64,000 nt of DNA from Fidelibacterota bacterium. GTDB taxonomy: Bacteria; Fidelibacterota; Marinisomatia; SCGC-AAA003-L08; JACNLC01. The notes under the pieces are model-generated. The model saw nothing but the letters and a program-made list of their open reading frames with translations, did no database searches and was not told where the DNA came from. The stretch's first letter is position 1, and the number at the start of each line of letters is the position of its first letter. The DNA is taken from contig JABHXA010000006.1 of NCBI GenBank assembly GCA_018657495.1, forward strand, positions 72,888 through 136,887, given 5' to 3'. The position numbers and the translations under genes are program-made. This document shows, one piece after another, positions 53,406-62,886 of the stretch.

Positions 53406-55925
53406 ATGGAATCATCAAAAAGAACAATTTATTTATATACTTCATTAACTATTTTTCTAATTTTTATTATTACTGGCAGTTACCATATTTTTAATAAATC
53501 GGTAAAACCTACTGGGAAACTAAAACCAAACTTAAAACCAGCATTTGTTGATCGTGAATTTGGACCATCAATACCAAAGGAGCCAGCTGCTTTGCCAAAC
53601 GAATGGATGGGGTATCAGCGCATGTATCCTTACAACAGGATTGACGAAGCTGCATATCGAAACTCAATGATTCAGGTACAGGAATCCCGGCAAAACCGCA
53701 ATGAGAGAACACCGGTTTGGGAACAAAAAGGCCCATATAATATCGGTGGCAGAATTACCGATATTGAAATCCATCCGGATTCTCCTGAGACGATTTATAT
53801 CGCCACCGCTTCAGGTGGAATCTATAAGACTACTGACGATGGTGAAACCTGGCAGCATCAGTTTTTTGAATCACCGGTGATATCGATAGGGGATATGGCT
53901 ATAGACCCTTCCAATGAAAATATTTTATTTGCCGGAACAGGTGAGGCTAATTCATCCAGCTTTAGTTTTCTTGGCAATGGCATTTACAAATCCGAGGATG
54001 GTGGAGATTCGTGGGCAAATTCCGGCCTGGTTGAAACGGGATATTTCGGGAGAATCATCGTTGATTATATCAACCCTCAGAGAGTATACGCTGCTGCTTT
54101 AGGGAGTTTATTTACACCTGATTCAAATCGAGGTGTATATCGAAGTGATGATAGTGGAGAATCATGGGATCAGGTACTTTTTCTCACTGATTCAACATCT
54201 GCTGTGGATTTAGTACAGGACCCAGTAAATCCAGAAGTCCTTTACGCCAGTATGTGGGAGCGGATGCGAGGTCTGGATTATCGTCGATCCGGCGGTGAAA
54301 GTTCTGGAATATATAAAACTGAAGATGGTGGTGATACCTGGTTTGAATTGACCAATGGTTTACCAACCCATGAATTTGTTGGCAGAATCGGTCTGACAAT
54401 TTCCCATTCTAACCCGGAAGTGCTCTATGCTTTTTACGACAAGCAGATGGAACCGGGTGACAGCTATTCATATCTGGGGATATTCAAAACCACCAACGGT
54501 GGAACATTATGGCAACAGACAAATGACTCCAATCTTTATGATATGAACGCAAGTTTTGGTTGGTATTTTGGTCAAATACATGTAGATCCTTCAGATGAAA
54601 ATATGGTGTTTGCCCTGGGGGTGGATTTAGTCCGCTCTACCAATGGTGGTGAAACATGGCAGCAGATTGCTGGATATTGGAATACCGATGAAATTCATGT
54701 AGACCATCATGCAATTGTAATTGACCCAAATACTGGCAGAATAGCTGAAGGCAATGATGGCGGTCTTTATATAAGTGATAATTATGGCAGTGATTGGGAT
54801 CATATCAATAACATTCCCATGACCCAATTTTACGCTATAGAAATTGATGCTCAGAATCCATTTCGTCTTTATGGCGGTACCCAGGATAATAATACAATCA
54901 GGACATTTAATGGTGGTGCGGATGACTGGGAACGGATTTTGGGTGGCGATGGATTTTACTGCATCGTAGACCCTGAAAATGCTGATGTTATTTATGCTGA
55001 ATCGCAATGGGGTAATCTTCACAAATCCACAAATGGTGGCAACAATTTTTTTAATATTTCTGATGATTTCAGCGATGACCGTAAAAACTGGAGTATGCCT
55101 ATAGTCATGTCCCCATCCAACACAAACATTCTTTTTACAGGTACCTATAGGATTTGGAAAACCACCAATGGCGGCAGTAGCTGGCAGGCGGTTAGCGGTG
55201 ATATTACTCAAGGTGGTAATGGGTCTGGATATCACACAGTGACGACCATTGCAGTTTCGACTATTAATTCAGGGTATATTCTTGCTGGTACTGATGATGG
55301 CCAGGTGCACATCTCCACTACTGGTGGGAATTTTTGGACAAATATTTCAGATCAATTGCCGGACCGCTGGATTACCAGGGTAGCATTTGATCCATTTGAT
55401 GAAAATCGAATTTATGTGACAGTATCTGGATTTAGATGGGATGATACCGAATCTCATATATTTATCTCCGATGATGCTGGGCAGAATTGGACAAGTATCG
55501 GTGATGAATTACCGGATATTCCTGTCAATGTTATCATTGCTGATCCTGACTCTCCAGGCAGACTTTTTGTCGGGACAGATGCAGGGATATATGTCAGTCA
55601 TGATTTTGGCGAAAATTGGGATACCATGTCAAACGGGATGCCGGCAGTTCCTGTCGTTGATTTGAAAATACATAACGAAACACGCTTCTTAGTTGCCGGT
55701 ACTTATGGATGCTCTGCATATACAGTGCCTTTGCTTTTTTCAAATCCAGGTGATATTAATAACGATGGTGATATTAATGTGCAGGATATTGTTATCATGG
55801 TAAACATTATTGTCAATAATTATGACCCTACTCCTGATGAAATATATGCAGGGGATCTGAATGAGGATGGGGTGATTGATATTCTCGATATCGTATCGTT
55901 AGTTAACCTGATCCTGGAAAATTAA
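53406..55925 (+). CDS. Large Asp-box (BNR/sortilin-like) repeat protein with dockerin repeats
   Basis: The 839-aa protein has an N-terminal hydrophobic segment (residues 10-32, LYTSLTIFLIFIITGSYHIF) that is an uncleaved anchor or a signal. At least 12 Asp-box repeats of the form S/T-x-D/N-x-G-x-x-W follow, such as KTTDDGETW, KSEDGGDSW, RSTNGGETW, KTTNGGSSW and SDDAGQNW, which suggests one or two beta-propellers of the sialidase/sortilin class. Two dockerin loops end the protein (GDINNDGDINVQDIVIMVNIIV, GDLNEDGVIDILDIVSLVNLIL). No catalytic residues of a glycosidase are evident. It stands alone, and its upstream region is the palindrome block. Confidence 0.87.
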   Translation: MESSKRTIYLYTSLTIFLIFIITGSYHIFNKSVKPTGKLKPNLKPAFVDREFGPSIPKEPAALPNEWMGYQRMYPYNRIDEAAYRNSMIQVQESRQNRNERTPVWEQKGPYNIGGRITDIEIHPDSPETIYIATASGGIYKTTDDGETWQHQFFESPVISIGDMAIDPSNENILFAGTGEANSSSFSFLGNGIYKSEDGGDSWANSGLVETGYFGRIIVDYINPQRVYAAALGSLFTPDSNRGVYRSDDSGESWDQVLFLTDSTSAVDLVQDPVNPEVLYASMWERMRGLDYRRSGGESSGIYKTEDGGDTWFELTNGLPTHEFVGRIGLTISHSNPEVLYAFYDKQMEPGDSYSYLGIFKTTNGGTLWQQTNDSNLYDMNASFGWYFGQIHVDPSDENMVFALGVDLVRSTNGGETWQQIAGYWNTDEIHVDHHAIVIDPNTGRIAEGNDGGLYISDNYGSDWDHINNIPMTQFYAIEIDAQNPFRLYGGTQDNNTIRTFNGGADDWERILGGDGFYCIVDPENADVIYAESQWGNLHKSTNGGNNFFNISDDFSDDRKNWSMPIVMSPSNTNILFTGTYRIWKTTNGGSSWQAVSGDITQGGNGSGYHTVTTIAVSTINSGYILAGTDDGQVHISTTGGNFWTNISDQLPDRWITRVAFDPFDENRIYVTVSGFRWDDTESHIFISDDAGQNWTSIGDELPDIPVNVIIADPDSPGRLFVGTDAGIYVSHDFGENWDTMSNGMPAVPVVDLKIHNETRFLVAGTYGCSAYTVPLLFSNPGDINNDGDINVQDIVIMVNIIVNNYDPTPDEIYAGDLNEDGVIDILDIVSLVNLILEN

Positions 55926-56041
55926 TTAAATAATTATTCGCTTCTTTTCATTTCTCCAAATTGATTTTTCAAAGGTGTCAATGATGCTTGTTATCAGGTT
56001 TATTCCATAATAAATTTCGAATTCTATATAAATGATAATTC

Positions 56042-56893
56042 ATGTCAAATAGCAGCAACTCTAGGGTACTCATCAATGTAATTGGCGTACCCTCCATTAT
56101 TGCAGTTTTATTTCTTGGCGGACCATTGTTTGCCTGTTTTATAACTATTGTAATGCTTCTTGCTATCCGTGAAATCCCAAATTTAATTAATAATCCTGAT
56201 ATCCATCCATTTTACTATATGCTGACGGCAGCATTTATTATTCTGCCAGTTTTATACTACTATCGCCTTAATTATTATTTGGATTTCACCATAATCCTTC
56301 TCATCAGCATTACCATCATTGAAATATTTAGATCTTCAAAAATGCCATTTGCAAATATTTCAATAATCATGGTTGCATTTATTTGGATTGGTTTAATGCT
56401 TGGCAGCATGATATTGTTAAGAAACTATGAAGCAGGTGGATACAATATTGGTTTTGAACTCACATTCGCGATGATGATTTCAGTTTGGATTTGCGACACG
56501 GCTGCGTTCATTTTTGGGAAGAAATTCGGTAAGAAGAAAATCCTGCCTGCCGTCAGCCCTAATAAAACCGTAGTTGGTACTATTGCCGGTCTGATAGCTT
56601 CCTTTGCGGTAATGTCACTACTTTATTTTACAAATTTTTCATTTATAGGATATCCCACTGCAGACGGCTTTTTTCTCGGATGGATAGATATGCAGGATGT
56701 GATCGTAATGTCGTTAATTTTCGGCATTTTTGGTCAATTAGGTGATTTTGGCGAATCACTTTTGAAAAGAGAGGCCGGTGTAAAGGATTCCAGTTCACTT
56801 TTGAAGGGTCATGGCGGAATCCTTGATCGTTTTGACTCTCTTGCCTACACAACACCATTACTGGTGATCTACTCAAAATATTTTATTAATTAA
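56042..56893 (+). CDS. cdsA: Phosphatidate cytidylyltransferase
   Basis: CdsA makes CDP-diacylglycerol from phosphatidate and CTP, the entry to phospholipid synthesis. The 283-aa protein has about eight membrane segments and ends in the signature region GQLGDFGESLLKREAGVKDSSSLLKGHGGILDRFDSL (family: SxxKRxxxxKDxxxxxPGHGGxxDRxD). DTAAFIFGKKFGKKKILPAVSPNKTVVG, also a family block, precedes it. It is followed after 37 bases by the ABC transporter operon; a shared transcript is possible. Confidence 0.95.
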   Translation: MSNSSNSRVLINVIGVPSIIAVLFLGGPLFACFITIVMLLAIREIPNLINNPDIHPFYYMLTAAFIILPVLYYYRLNYYLDFTIILLISITIIEIFRSSKMPFANISIIMVAFIWIGLMLGSMILLRNYEAGGYNIGFELTFAMMISVWICDTAAFIFGKKFGKKKILPAVSPNKTVVGTIAGLIASFAVMSLLYFTNFSFIGYPTADGFFLGWIDMQDVIVMSLIFGIFGQLGDFGESLLKREAGVKDSSSLLKGHGGILDRFDSLAYTTPLLVIYSKYFIN

Positions 56894-56930
56894 CAATTCA
56901 CCAAATACAATTAGAGACGAAAGGAATTTA

Positions 56931-58748
56931 ATGAGGATCTTACTATATGCAGGAATAATAGGACTTTTTGCCATATCATGTGGCGGTAAAGGCGGAGATG
57001 AAAGCTCAGCAAATGATTCTACAAAATGGGATGTTGACATGACCGGCTTAACTGCAGAAGAAAATATAGGCGATTGGATTGTCCTGCATGAGCTTAGCGA
57101 TGCCGACAAAATTCATCCCTATGTATCTTCCGGTGCTGATGCTACTTATATAGAACAAAAGATTTTTCAATCATTGTTGGAACAGAATAATCATACTTTG
57201 GAACAGGTTCCATTTCTTGCGGCATCAATGCCCGTGATTTCTGATGACCATTTACATTACACATTTAAATTAAGAAAAGATGTGTATTTTTCCGATGGTA
57301 AACCATTTACCGCCGAAGATTTAATATTTAGCCTTAAAGCACTTCGAAATCCTTTCACAGATGATGCCCCATTGAGAAATTATTATAAAAATGTTCTAAA
57401 AGTTGAGAAGGTAAATGGCGATTTGTATGAAGTCCGATACACTTGTTCAGAACCATATTTTAAACATGAATTATTTATTGGTGGGATGCAGGTATATCCA
57501 AAGCATGTTTATGACCCAGAAGGATATTTGGACAATTACTCTTTTGAGCAAATTGAATCATTATTACAGGAAACCGTGGAAAATGAAGATTTTGATTTCT
57601 CTACTACTCCTGCCTACCTGTTTGCAGAATATTTCAATAGTAAAGATTTAGGCCGAACACCTGTTGGATCTGGTCCATATAAACTTATTGAGTGGGTTAC
57701 CGATGATCGCCTTATATTGGAAAGAGATCCCAACTACTGGGGTTATAAAGCGGGACGACAAGGAGATGGTTACGCCAATAAAATGATTCATAAAACCGTA
57801 AAAGATTTTGATGCCGCTTTGATCGGTTTAAAATCCGGTGATATCGATGCTATCAGGAATTTGCCACAGGAACTTTATCAAAATCAAACCAAATCCAAAA
57901 AATTCGTAGATAATTTCAACAAAGAACTCTTTTACATTCCGTCATACGCCTATCTGGGTTGGAATACTGAAAATCCAATCTTTAGAAATAAAATGGTGAG
58001 GAGAGCTTTGACTTACCTGGCGGACAGGGAAAAAATTATTGAAGTATTGTATTATGGTGAAGCTCAAGTTGCCAAAAGCAGTGTTTATTTTAAGCGACCG
58101 GAATTCAATGATGATATAGTGCCGTATCCATATGATCCTGACAAGGCCAGGGAAATGTTAAAAGCTGAAGGTTGGGAAGACACAGATGGGGATGGAATCC
58201 TGGATAATGAGATAGATGGAGTTCGAGTGCCTTTTAAGTTTACAATCACAACCAATAATGGAAATAATACCAGAAAACAAATTGGTCTCATTATGGCGGA
58301 GAATTTAAGAAAAGTAGGTATTGAAGCAGATGTTCAGACCATGGAATGGGCTGTATTTTTAAATAATGTCAGAGACCGTGCATTTGACTCTATTATTCTT
58401 GGCTGGGTAATGCCAATCACTGATACAGATCCCTACCAGATTTTTCATTCTTCACAGGCAGTTGGCCGCGGATCAAATTATGTTGGTTTTAAAAATGATC
58501 GTGCCGATGAACTCATAGAATTAAATCGTAAAGAATTTGATCAAGCGAAAAGAATTGAATATATTCGGGAATTCCAGGAAATCCTACACGAAGAACAACC
58601 CTATACATTCTTGTATGTGCCCACTTCAAATTTCCTCAGTCATAAACGGATTAAAGGTGTAGATGTCTTCCCATTCAGACCGGGATTTGATCCTGAAGAA
58701 TGGTGGATTCCCAACCAACTTCATATTTATTCCGACAGCAAAAACTGA
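56931..58748 (+). CDS. ABC transporter substrate-binding lipoprotein, peptide/nickel family (SBP_bac_5)
   Basis: The 605-aa protein has lipobox AISC (C17), so it is anchored in the membrane. It matches the SBP family 5 fold: FRLRKDVYFSDGKPFTAEDLIFSLKAL, GRTPVGSGPYKLIEWVTDDRLILERDPNYWG, and FRNKMVRRALTYLADREKIIEVLYYGEAQVAKSSVY. These proteins capture peptides, or in some cases nickel, haem or sugars, for an importer. The genes for its two permeases follow in order; the two ATPases are not adjacent. An in-frame DxDGD-type segment (DTDGDGILDNEIDG) near residue 415 is an unusual acidic loop. GAAAGGAATTT supports the start. Confidence 0.93.
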   Translation: MRILLYAGIIGLFAISCGGKGGDESSANDSTKWDVDMTGLTAEENIGDWIVLHELSDADKIHPYVSSGADATYIEQKIFQSLLEQNNHTLEQVPFLAASMPVISDDHLHYTFKLRKDVYFSDGKPFTAEDLIFSLKALRNPFTDDAPLRNYYKNVLKVEKVNGDLYEVRYTCSEPYFKHELFIGGMQVYPKHVYDPEGYLDNYSFEQIESLLQETVENEDFDFSTTPAYLFAEYFNSKDLGRTPVGSGPYKLIEWVTDDRLILERDPNYWGYKAGRQGDGYANKMIHKTVKDFDAALIGLKSGDIDAIRNLPQELYQNQTKSKKFVDNFNKELFYIPSYAYLGWNTENPIFRNKMVRRALTYLADREKIIEVLYYGEAQVAKSSVYFKRPEFNDDIVPYPYDPDKAREMLKAEGWEDTDGDGILDNEIDGVRVPFKFTITTNNGNNTRKQIGLIMAENLRKVGIEADVQTMEWAVFLNNVRDRAFDSIILGWVMPITDTDPYQIFHSSQAVGRGSNYVGFKNDRADELIELNRKEFDQAKRIEYIREFQEILHEEQPYTFLYVPTSNFLSHKRIKGVDVFPFRPGFDPEEWWIPNQLHIYSDSKN

Positions 58749-58765
58749 TTTAAATATATCCAATT

Positions 58766-59869
58766 ATGAGAAATTATATTGTCAAACGGTTACTGTTGAT
58801 GATTCCCACATTGTTTTTTATAACTATTATTTCGTTCTTTATTTCCAGGATGGCTCCTGGAGATCCAGCAGAACTAAAAGCAGGAGTTGGCCAAAGTGGT
58901 GAAATGAGTGCGAATTCCGGAAAAGATTTGAACGAGCAAATCATCAAGCTCATCCGCAAACAATGGAATCTGGATAAACCCATATTTTATTTTACTTTTT
59001 TTGAAGATCAGGATCCGGAAAATCCCAGGTCATCTCTCAGTCGTCTGACATTTCGTTGGAATGGGGCAAAGAGTCAGTATCATATATGGACGTCTAACAT
59101 TCTCAAATTGGATTTTGGGAATTCATTCAGAGATAATCAACCGGTTATTGATAAATTGAAAGAAAGAGTTCCAGTGACACTCATGTTAAGCACCATATCC
59201 ATATTTTTTGCTTATTTGATTGCCATTCCGCTGGGAATTTATTCAGCCGTTAAGTCGAATACAATCTTCGAAAGAATATCCACTTTTATTGTTTTCATGC
59301 TTTACTCCCTACCTTCATTCTGGATCGGTATAATGCTTATTATTTTTCTTGGAGGCGGTGATTTTTTTGATATATTTCCATATGCCGGACTTCATTCCAA
59401 CACCTACAATTCAATGACTTCATTTGAGCAATTCAAAGATTTAATATGGCATCTAGCCCTCCCTGTATTTGTGATGACTTATGGCAGTTTTGCTTATCTA
59501 TCAAGACAGATGAGAACTGGGATGCTTGAAATAATTCGTCAAGACTATATCCGAACTGCAATGGCAAAAGGATTGAGCAATAATACCGTTATTTTTAAAC
59601 ATGCACTGAGAAATTCTTTAATTCCCATCATCACCATTCTGGCTGGATTATTACCATATCTTATCGGTGGCAGTGTAATTATTGAGACGATATTTTCGAT
59701 ACCAGGTATGGGGTCACTTGGATTTGAAGCTATCACTGGAAGAGATTATCCAATTGTGATGGCGGTTTTTACCATAAGTGCTGTACTGACCCTCACCGGT
59801 ATTCTCATATCCGATATTGTCTATTCTATGGTTGATCCCAGAATAACCTTTGATAAGGGGGTAAAATAA
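58766..59869 (+). CDS. ABC transporter permease, DppB type
   Basis: The 367-aa integral membrane protein has six predicted membrane segments and the EAA-type cytoplasmic loop RTAMAKGLSNNTVIFKHALRNSLIPI, which contacts the ATPase. The N-terminus MRNYIVKRLLLMIPTLFFITIISFFISRMAPGDPAE is typical of DppB/OppB, with the family G-D-P motif. A periplasmic stretch between the first and second segments (about 80 residues) is longer than in the simplest homologues. It overlaps the next gene by one base. Confidence 0.93.
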   Translation: MRNYIVKRLLLMIPTLFFITIISFFISRMAPGDPAELKAGVGQSGEMSANSGKDLNEQIIKLIRKQWNLDKPIFYFTFFEDQDPENPRSSLSRLTFRWNGAKSQYHIWTSNILKLDFGNSFRDNQPVIDKLKERVPVTLMLSTISIFFAYLIAIPLGIYSAVKSNTIFERISTFIVFMLYSLPSFWIGIMLIIFLGGGDFFDIFPYAGLHSNTYNSMTSFEQFKDLIWHLALPVFVMTYGSFAYLSRQMRTGMLEIIRQDYIRTAMAKGLSNNTVIFKHALRNSLIPIITILAGLLPYLIGGSVIIETIFSIPGMGSLGFEAITGRDYPIVMAVFTISAVLTLTGILISDIVYSMVDPRITFDKGVK

Positions 59870-60882
59870 TGACTCCTAATAAAAGCCGTAGTTATTTTCA
59901 AATAGTCAAACTTCAATATAAAAAGAATAAGCTGGCCATGGCAGGATTTTTCATGGTGATCTTTCTTTTTACTATTGCCATTTTTGCTGATTTTATCGCC
60001 AATGATAAACCACTTTTATGTAAATATAATGACAACTACTATTCTCCAGTCGTAAAAGAATATTTTGTTGAAATGGGAATTACAAAATGGCAAAAGGACT
60101 TTTTGAATATTGAATGGAAAGAATTGGAATATGAGATGGTTATATGGCCACCCATCCCATATCTACCTACTAATCTTGACTTCTACTCACGATTCACAGG
60201 TCCTGGGAAAAATGGTCATTATCTTGGCACTGACCAATTAGGAAGGGATGTACTTAGTGGTATGATCCATGGGACCAGGATTGCCCTGCTTGTTGGATTT
60301 GTTTCCATGAGTATAGCCATAACAATTGGTGTGATTCTTGGTTCTCTGGCAGGATTTATGGGTGGCATTACAGATATTATTATCCAGCGAATGATTGAGG
60401 TGATGATTACTATCCCGACATTTTTCTTAATTATTACTGTTGTCGCATTCTACCCTCATGGTGGAATCTGGATGATCATGGTAGTCATTGGGATGACTGG
60501 GTGGACAGCGATCGCCAGATTTACCCGAGCTGAATTTCTAAAAACGAGGAATCAGGATTATGTCACTGCTGCAGTTGCCCTGGGATATTCAAACATTAGA
60601 ACCATATTCAAACATGTACTGCCCAACGCTATTGCCCCGGTAATGGTGAGTGCTGCATTTGGGATTGCCTCGGCAATATTGATTGAATCTAGTTTAAGTT
60701 TTCTAGGTTTTGGTGTGTCAGCAACAACAGTTAGCTGGGGGTCAATACTATCAGTTGCCCGTGGTGCAACATATGCCTGGTGGCTAGCGCTGTTTCCTGG
60801 TTTTGCAATATTTATTTCAGTAACAACATACAATCTTGTCGGCGAGGGTCTCCGTGATGCACTAGATCCAAGATTGAAATAA
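59869..60882 (+). CDS. ABC transporter permease, DppC type
   Basis: The 337-aa protein is the second permease of the peptide-type importer. It has an N-terminal segment (KNKLAMAGFFMVIFLFTIAIFADFIA), the family motif GTDQLGRDVLSGMIHGTRIALLVGF and the EAA loop VTAAVALGYSNIRTIFKHVLPNAIAPV. It ends GLRDALDPRLK, as DppC proteins do. An insertion of about 70 residues precedes GTDQLGRD. No ATPase genes follow: the next gene is glmL after 182 bases, so DppD/DppF-type ATPases must be encoded elsewhere. Confidence 0.93.
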   Translation: MTPNKSRSYFQIVKLQYKKNKLAMAGFFMVIFLFTIAIFADFIANDKPLLCKYNDNYYSPVVKEYFVEMGITKWQKDFLNIEWKELEYEMVIWPPIPYLPTNLDFYSRFTGPGKNGHYLGTDQLGRDVLSGMIHGTRIALLVGFVSMSIAITIGVILGSLAGFMGGITDIIIQRMIEVMITIPTFFLIITVVAFYPHGGIWMIMVVIGMTGWTAIARFTRAEFLKTRNQDYVTAAVALGYSNIRTIFKHVLPNAIAPVMVSAAFGIASAILIESSLSFLGFGVSATTVSWGSILSVARGATYAWWLALFPGFAIFISVTTYNLVGEGLRDALDPRLK

Positions 60883-61064
60883 AATGGTAAACAGATTAAA
60901 ATTTAAATAATATTCGGATCGCTACTTCAGAAAAATCTAACATATTTTTAAGAGTATATTTTTATTTGACCCATGCAATTTGCAAAATAATCATTCTGAT
61001 TACTTCCTTTTAAATTCTCTCCATTGGGAAGTAAATTTCGGACTATTAATTAGGATAAAATTTA

Positions 61065-62885
61065 ATGACAAAGGCTATTGATCCAAGCAAAGTTAGCGTT
61101 ATTCTTGCAACTGATTGTGGGTCCACAACAACAAAAGCTATATTAATTCAAAAAATTGACGGTGTATTTAGATTGACCAATCGCGGTGAAGCACCGACTA
61201 CTGTTGAAGCACCTTTTGAGGATGTCACCAAAGGCGTTCTCAATTCAATAACCGAACTTGAAGAGTTATCCGGTAGGACAATCCTTGATGGTGAAAAAAT
61301 AATTTCACCTGTAAATGGCAATATCGGCGTTGATATATATATTTCTACCAGCTCGGCTGGCGGCGGTTTACAGATGATGGTTGGCGGTGTGGTAAAAAGT
61401 ATGACAGGAGAAAGCGCTCAGCGAGCTGCACTCGGCGCCGGTGCCATCGTTATGGATGTCCTCGCTTCAAATGATGATCGTTTATATCATGAAAAAGTTA
61501 GAAGAATACGGCAATTAAGACCTGATATGATTCTTCTCTCAGGCGGTGTAGATGGAGGTACAGTTTCACATGTTGTTGAACTATCAGAAATTCTTGAAGC
61601 AGCCAATCCTCGTCCAAGACTTGGAATGGGTTTTCAGCTTCCGGTCATTTATGCCGGAAATATAAAGGCCAGAAAGGCCATTGCCGAGAGATTGGAAGAA
61701 AAAACTGATCTGACGATGGTTGATAATATCCGCCCTACACTTGAAACTGAAAATTTGCAGCCAAGCCGTGATAAAATTCATGATCTTTTTATGGAACATG
61801 TTATGGCTCAGGCACCTGGGTATAAAAAATTAATGAGCTGGACAGATGCGCCCATAATGCCGACGCCGGGGGCCGTTGGAGAAATTATTCAAAAAATTGC
61901 TGAAATTGAAGATATCACTATAGTGGGAGTGGATATTGGCGGGGCGACCACCGATATGTTCTCAGTATTCCAAAAACAATTTAACCGTACTGTCAGTGCC
62001 AATCTTGGGATGAGTTATTCTATTTGTAATGTACTTGCTGAGGCGGGAGTAAATAATGTGATTCGCTGGGTTCCATTTGATACTGATGAAGAAGATTTAA
62101 CCAATAGAATCGCAAATAAAATGATTCGTCCTACTACCATTCCACAGTCAATGGATGATTTGAAAATGGAACAGGCAATTGCCCGTGAGGCACTCAGATT
62201 GTCTTTTAAACAGCATAAAGAATTTGCCGTAGGTCTGAAAGGTATTCAAAAGGCCAGAACCATTTCCGATGCCTTTGATCAATCTTCATCAGGAAATACA
62301 CTGGTAAATTTACTTGAGCTTGATCTGATTGTCGGATCCGGTGGCGTTTTATCCCATGCCCCACGAAGACATCAGGCTGCAAGAATGATGGTGGATGCAT
62401 TTCTGCCGGAAGGAATAACAAAATTGGCAGTTGATTCCATTTTTATGATGCCTCAATTAGGTGTTTTATCAACGGTTCATGCAAAAGCATCACTGGAAGT
62501 ATTTGAAAAAGATTGCCTGATTCATCTTGGTTCCTGTATTGCACCGGTAGGTCAGCAAAAAGCTGGGAAATCAACTCTCGCATATGAAATAGAGATGGAT
62601 GATGGCTCAATTTTAAAAGGTGATTTGATGCCAGGTGAACTAAAATTATTCCCTGCTGAATATAAACCTCACAAAGCAAGTTTTATCCCTGGAAAAAATA
62701 TAGATATTGGAGCTGGGAAAAATGAGCCCTTGAATACAATTGTATACGGAGGCGTTGTTGGAATTATGCTTGATGGTCGTGGAAGACAGCCGTTTAACTT
62801 ACCAAAAGATTCAGGAGAAAGAATTTCGAAATTATTAGATTGGTCTAAGCTGACAAATGAATATCCTGAAGATGGGGGGAAATAA
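61065..62885 (+). CDS. glmL: Glutamate mutase L (MutL/GlmL) ASKHA-type protein
   Basis: The 606-aa protein has an ASKHA nucleotide-binding opening (ILATDCGSTTTKAILIQ), then VDIYISTSSAGGGLQMMVGGVVKSMTGESAQRAALGAGAIV, ILLSGGVDGGTVSHVVELSEIL and VGVDIGGATTDMFSVF, the pattern of GlmL. GlmL accompanies B12-dependent glutamate mutase (GlmE/S) and related aminomutases and probably reactivates or assembles them. No mutase subunit is adjacent in the window. A second gene of unknown function starts 1 base after its stop, so the two form a unit. The N-terminus lacks a signal peptide. Confidence 0.88.
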   Translation: MTKAIDPSKVSVILATDCGSTTTKAILIQKIDGVFRLTNRGEAPTTVEAPFEDVTKGVLNSITELEELSGRTILDGEKIISPVNGNIGVDIYISTSSAGGGLQMMVGGVVKSMTGESAQRAALGAGAIVMDVLASNDDRLYHEKVRRIRQLRPDMILLSGGVDGGTVSHVVELSEILEAANPRPRLGMGFQLPVIYAGNIKARKAIAERLEEKTDLTMVDNIRPTLETENLQPSRDKIHDLFMEHVMAQAPGYKKLMSWTDAPIMPTPGAVGEIIQKIAEIEDITIVGVDIGGATTDMFSVFQKQFNRTVSANLGMSYSICNVLAEAGVNNVIRWVPFDTDEEDLTNRIANKMIRPTTIPQSMDDLKMEQAIAREALRLSFKQHKEFAVGLKGIQKARTISDAFDQSSSGNTLVNLLELDLIVGSGGVLSHAPRRHQAARMMVDAFLPEGITKLAVDSIFMMPQLGVLSTVHAKASLEVFEKDCLIHLGSCIAPVGQQKAGKSTLAYEIEMDDGSILKGDLMPGELKLFPAEYKPHKASFIPGKNIDIGAGKNEPLNTIVYGGVVGIMLDGRGRQPFNLPKDSGERISKLLDWSKLTNEYPEDGGK

Positions 62886-62886
62886 T

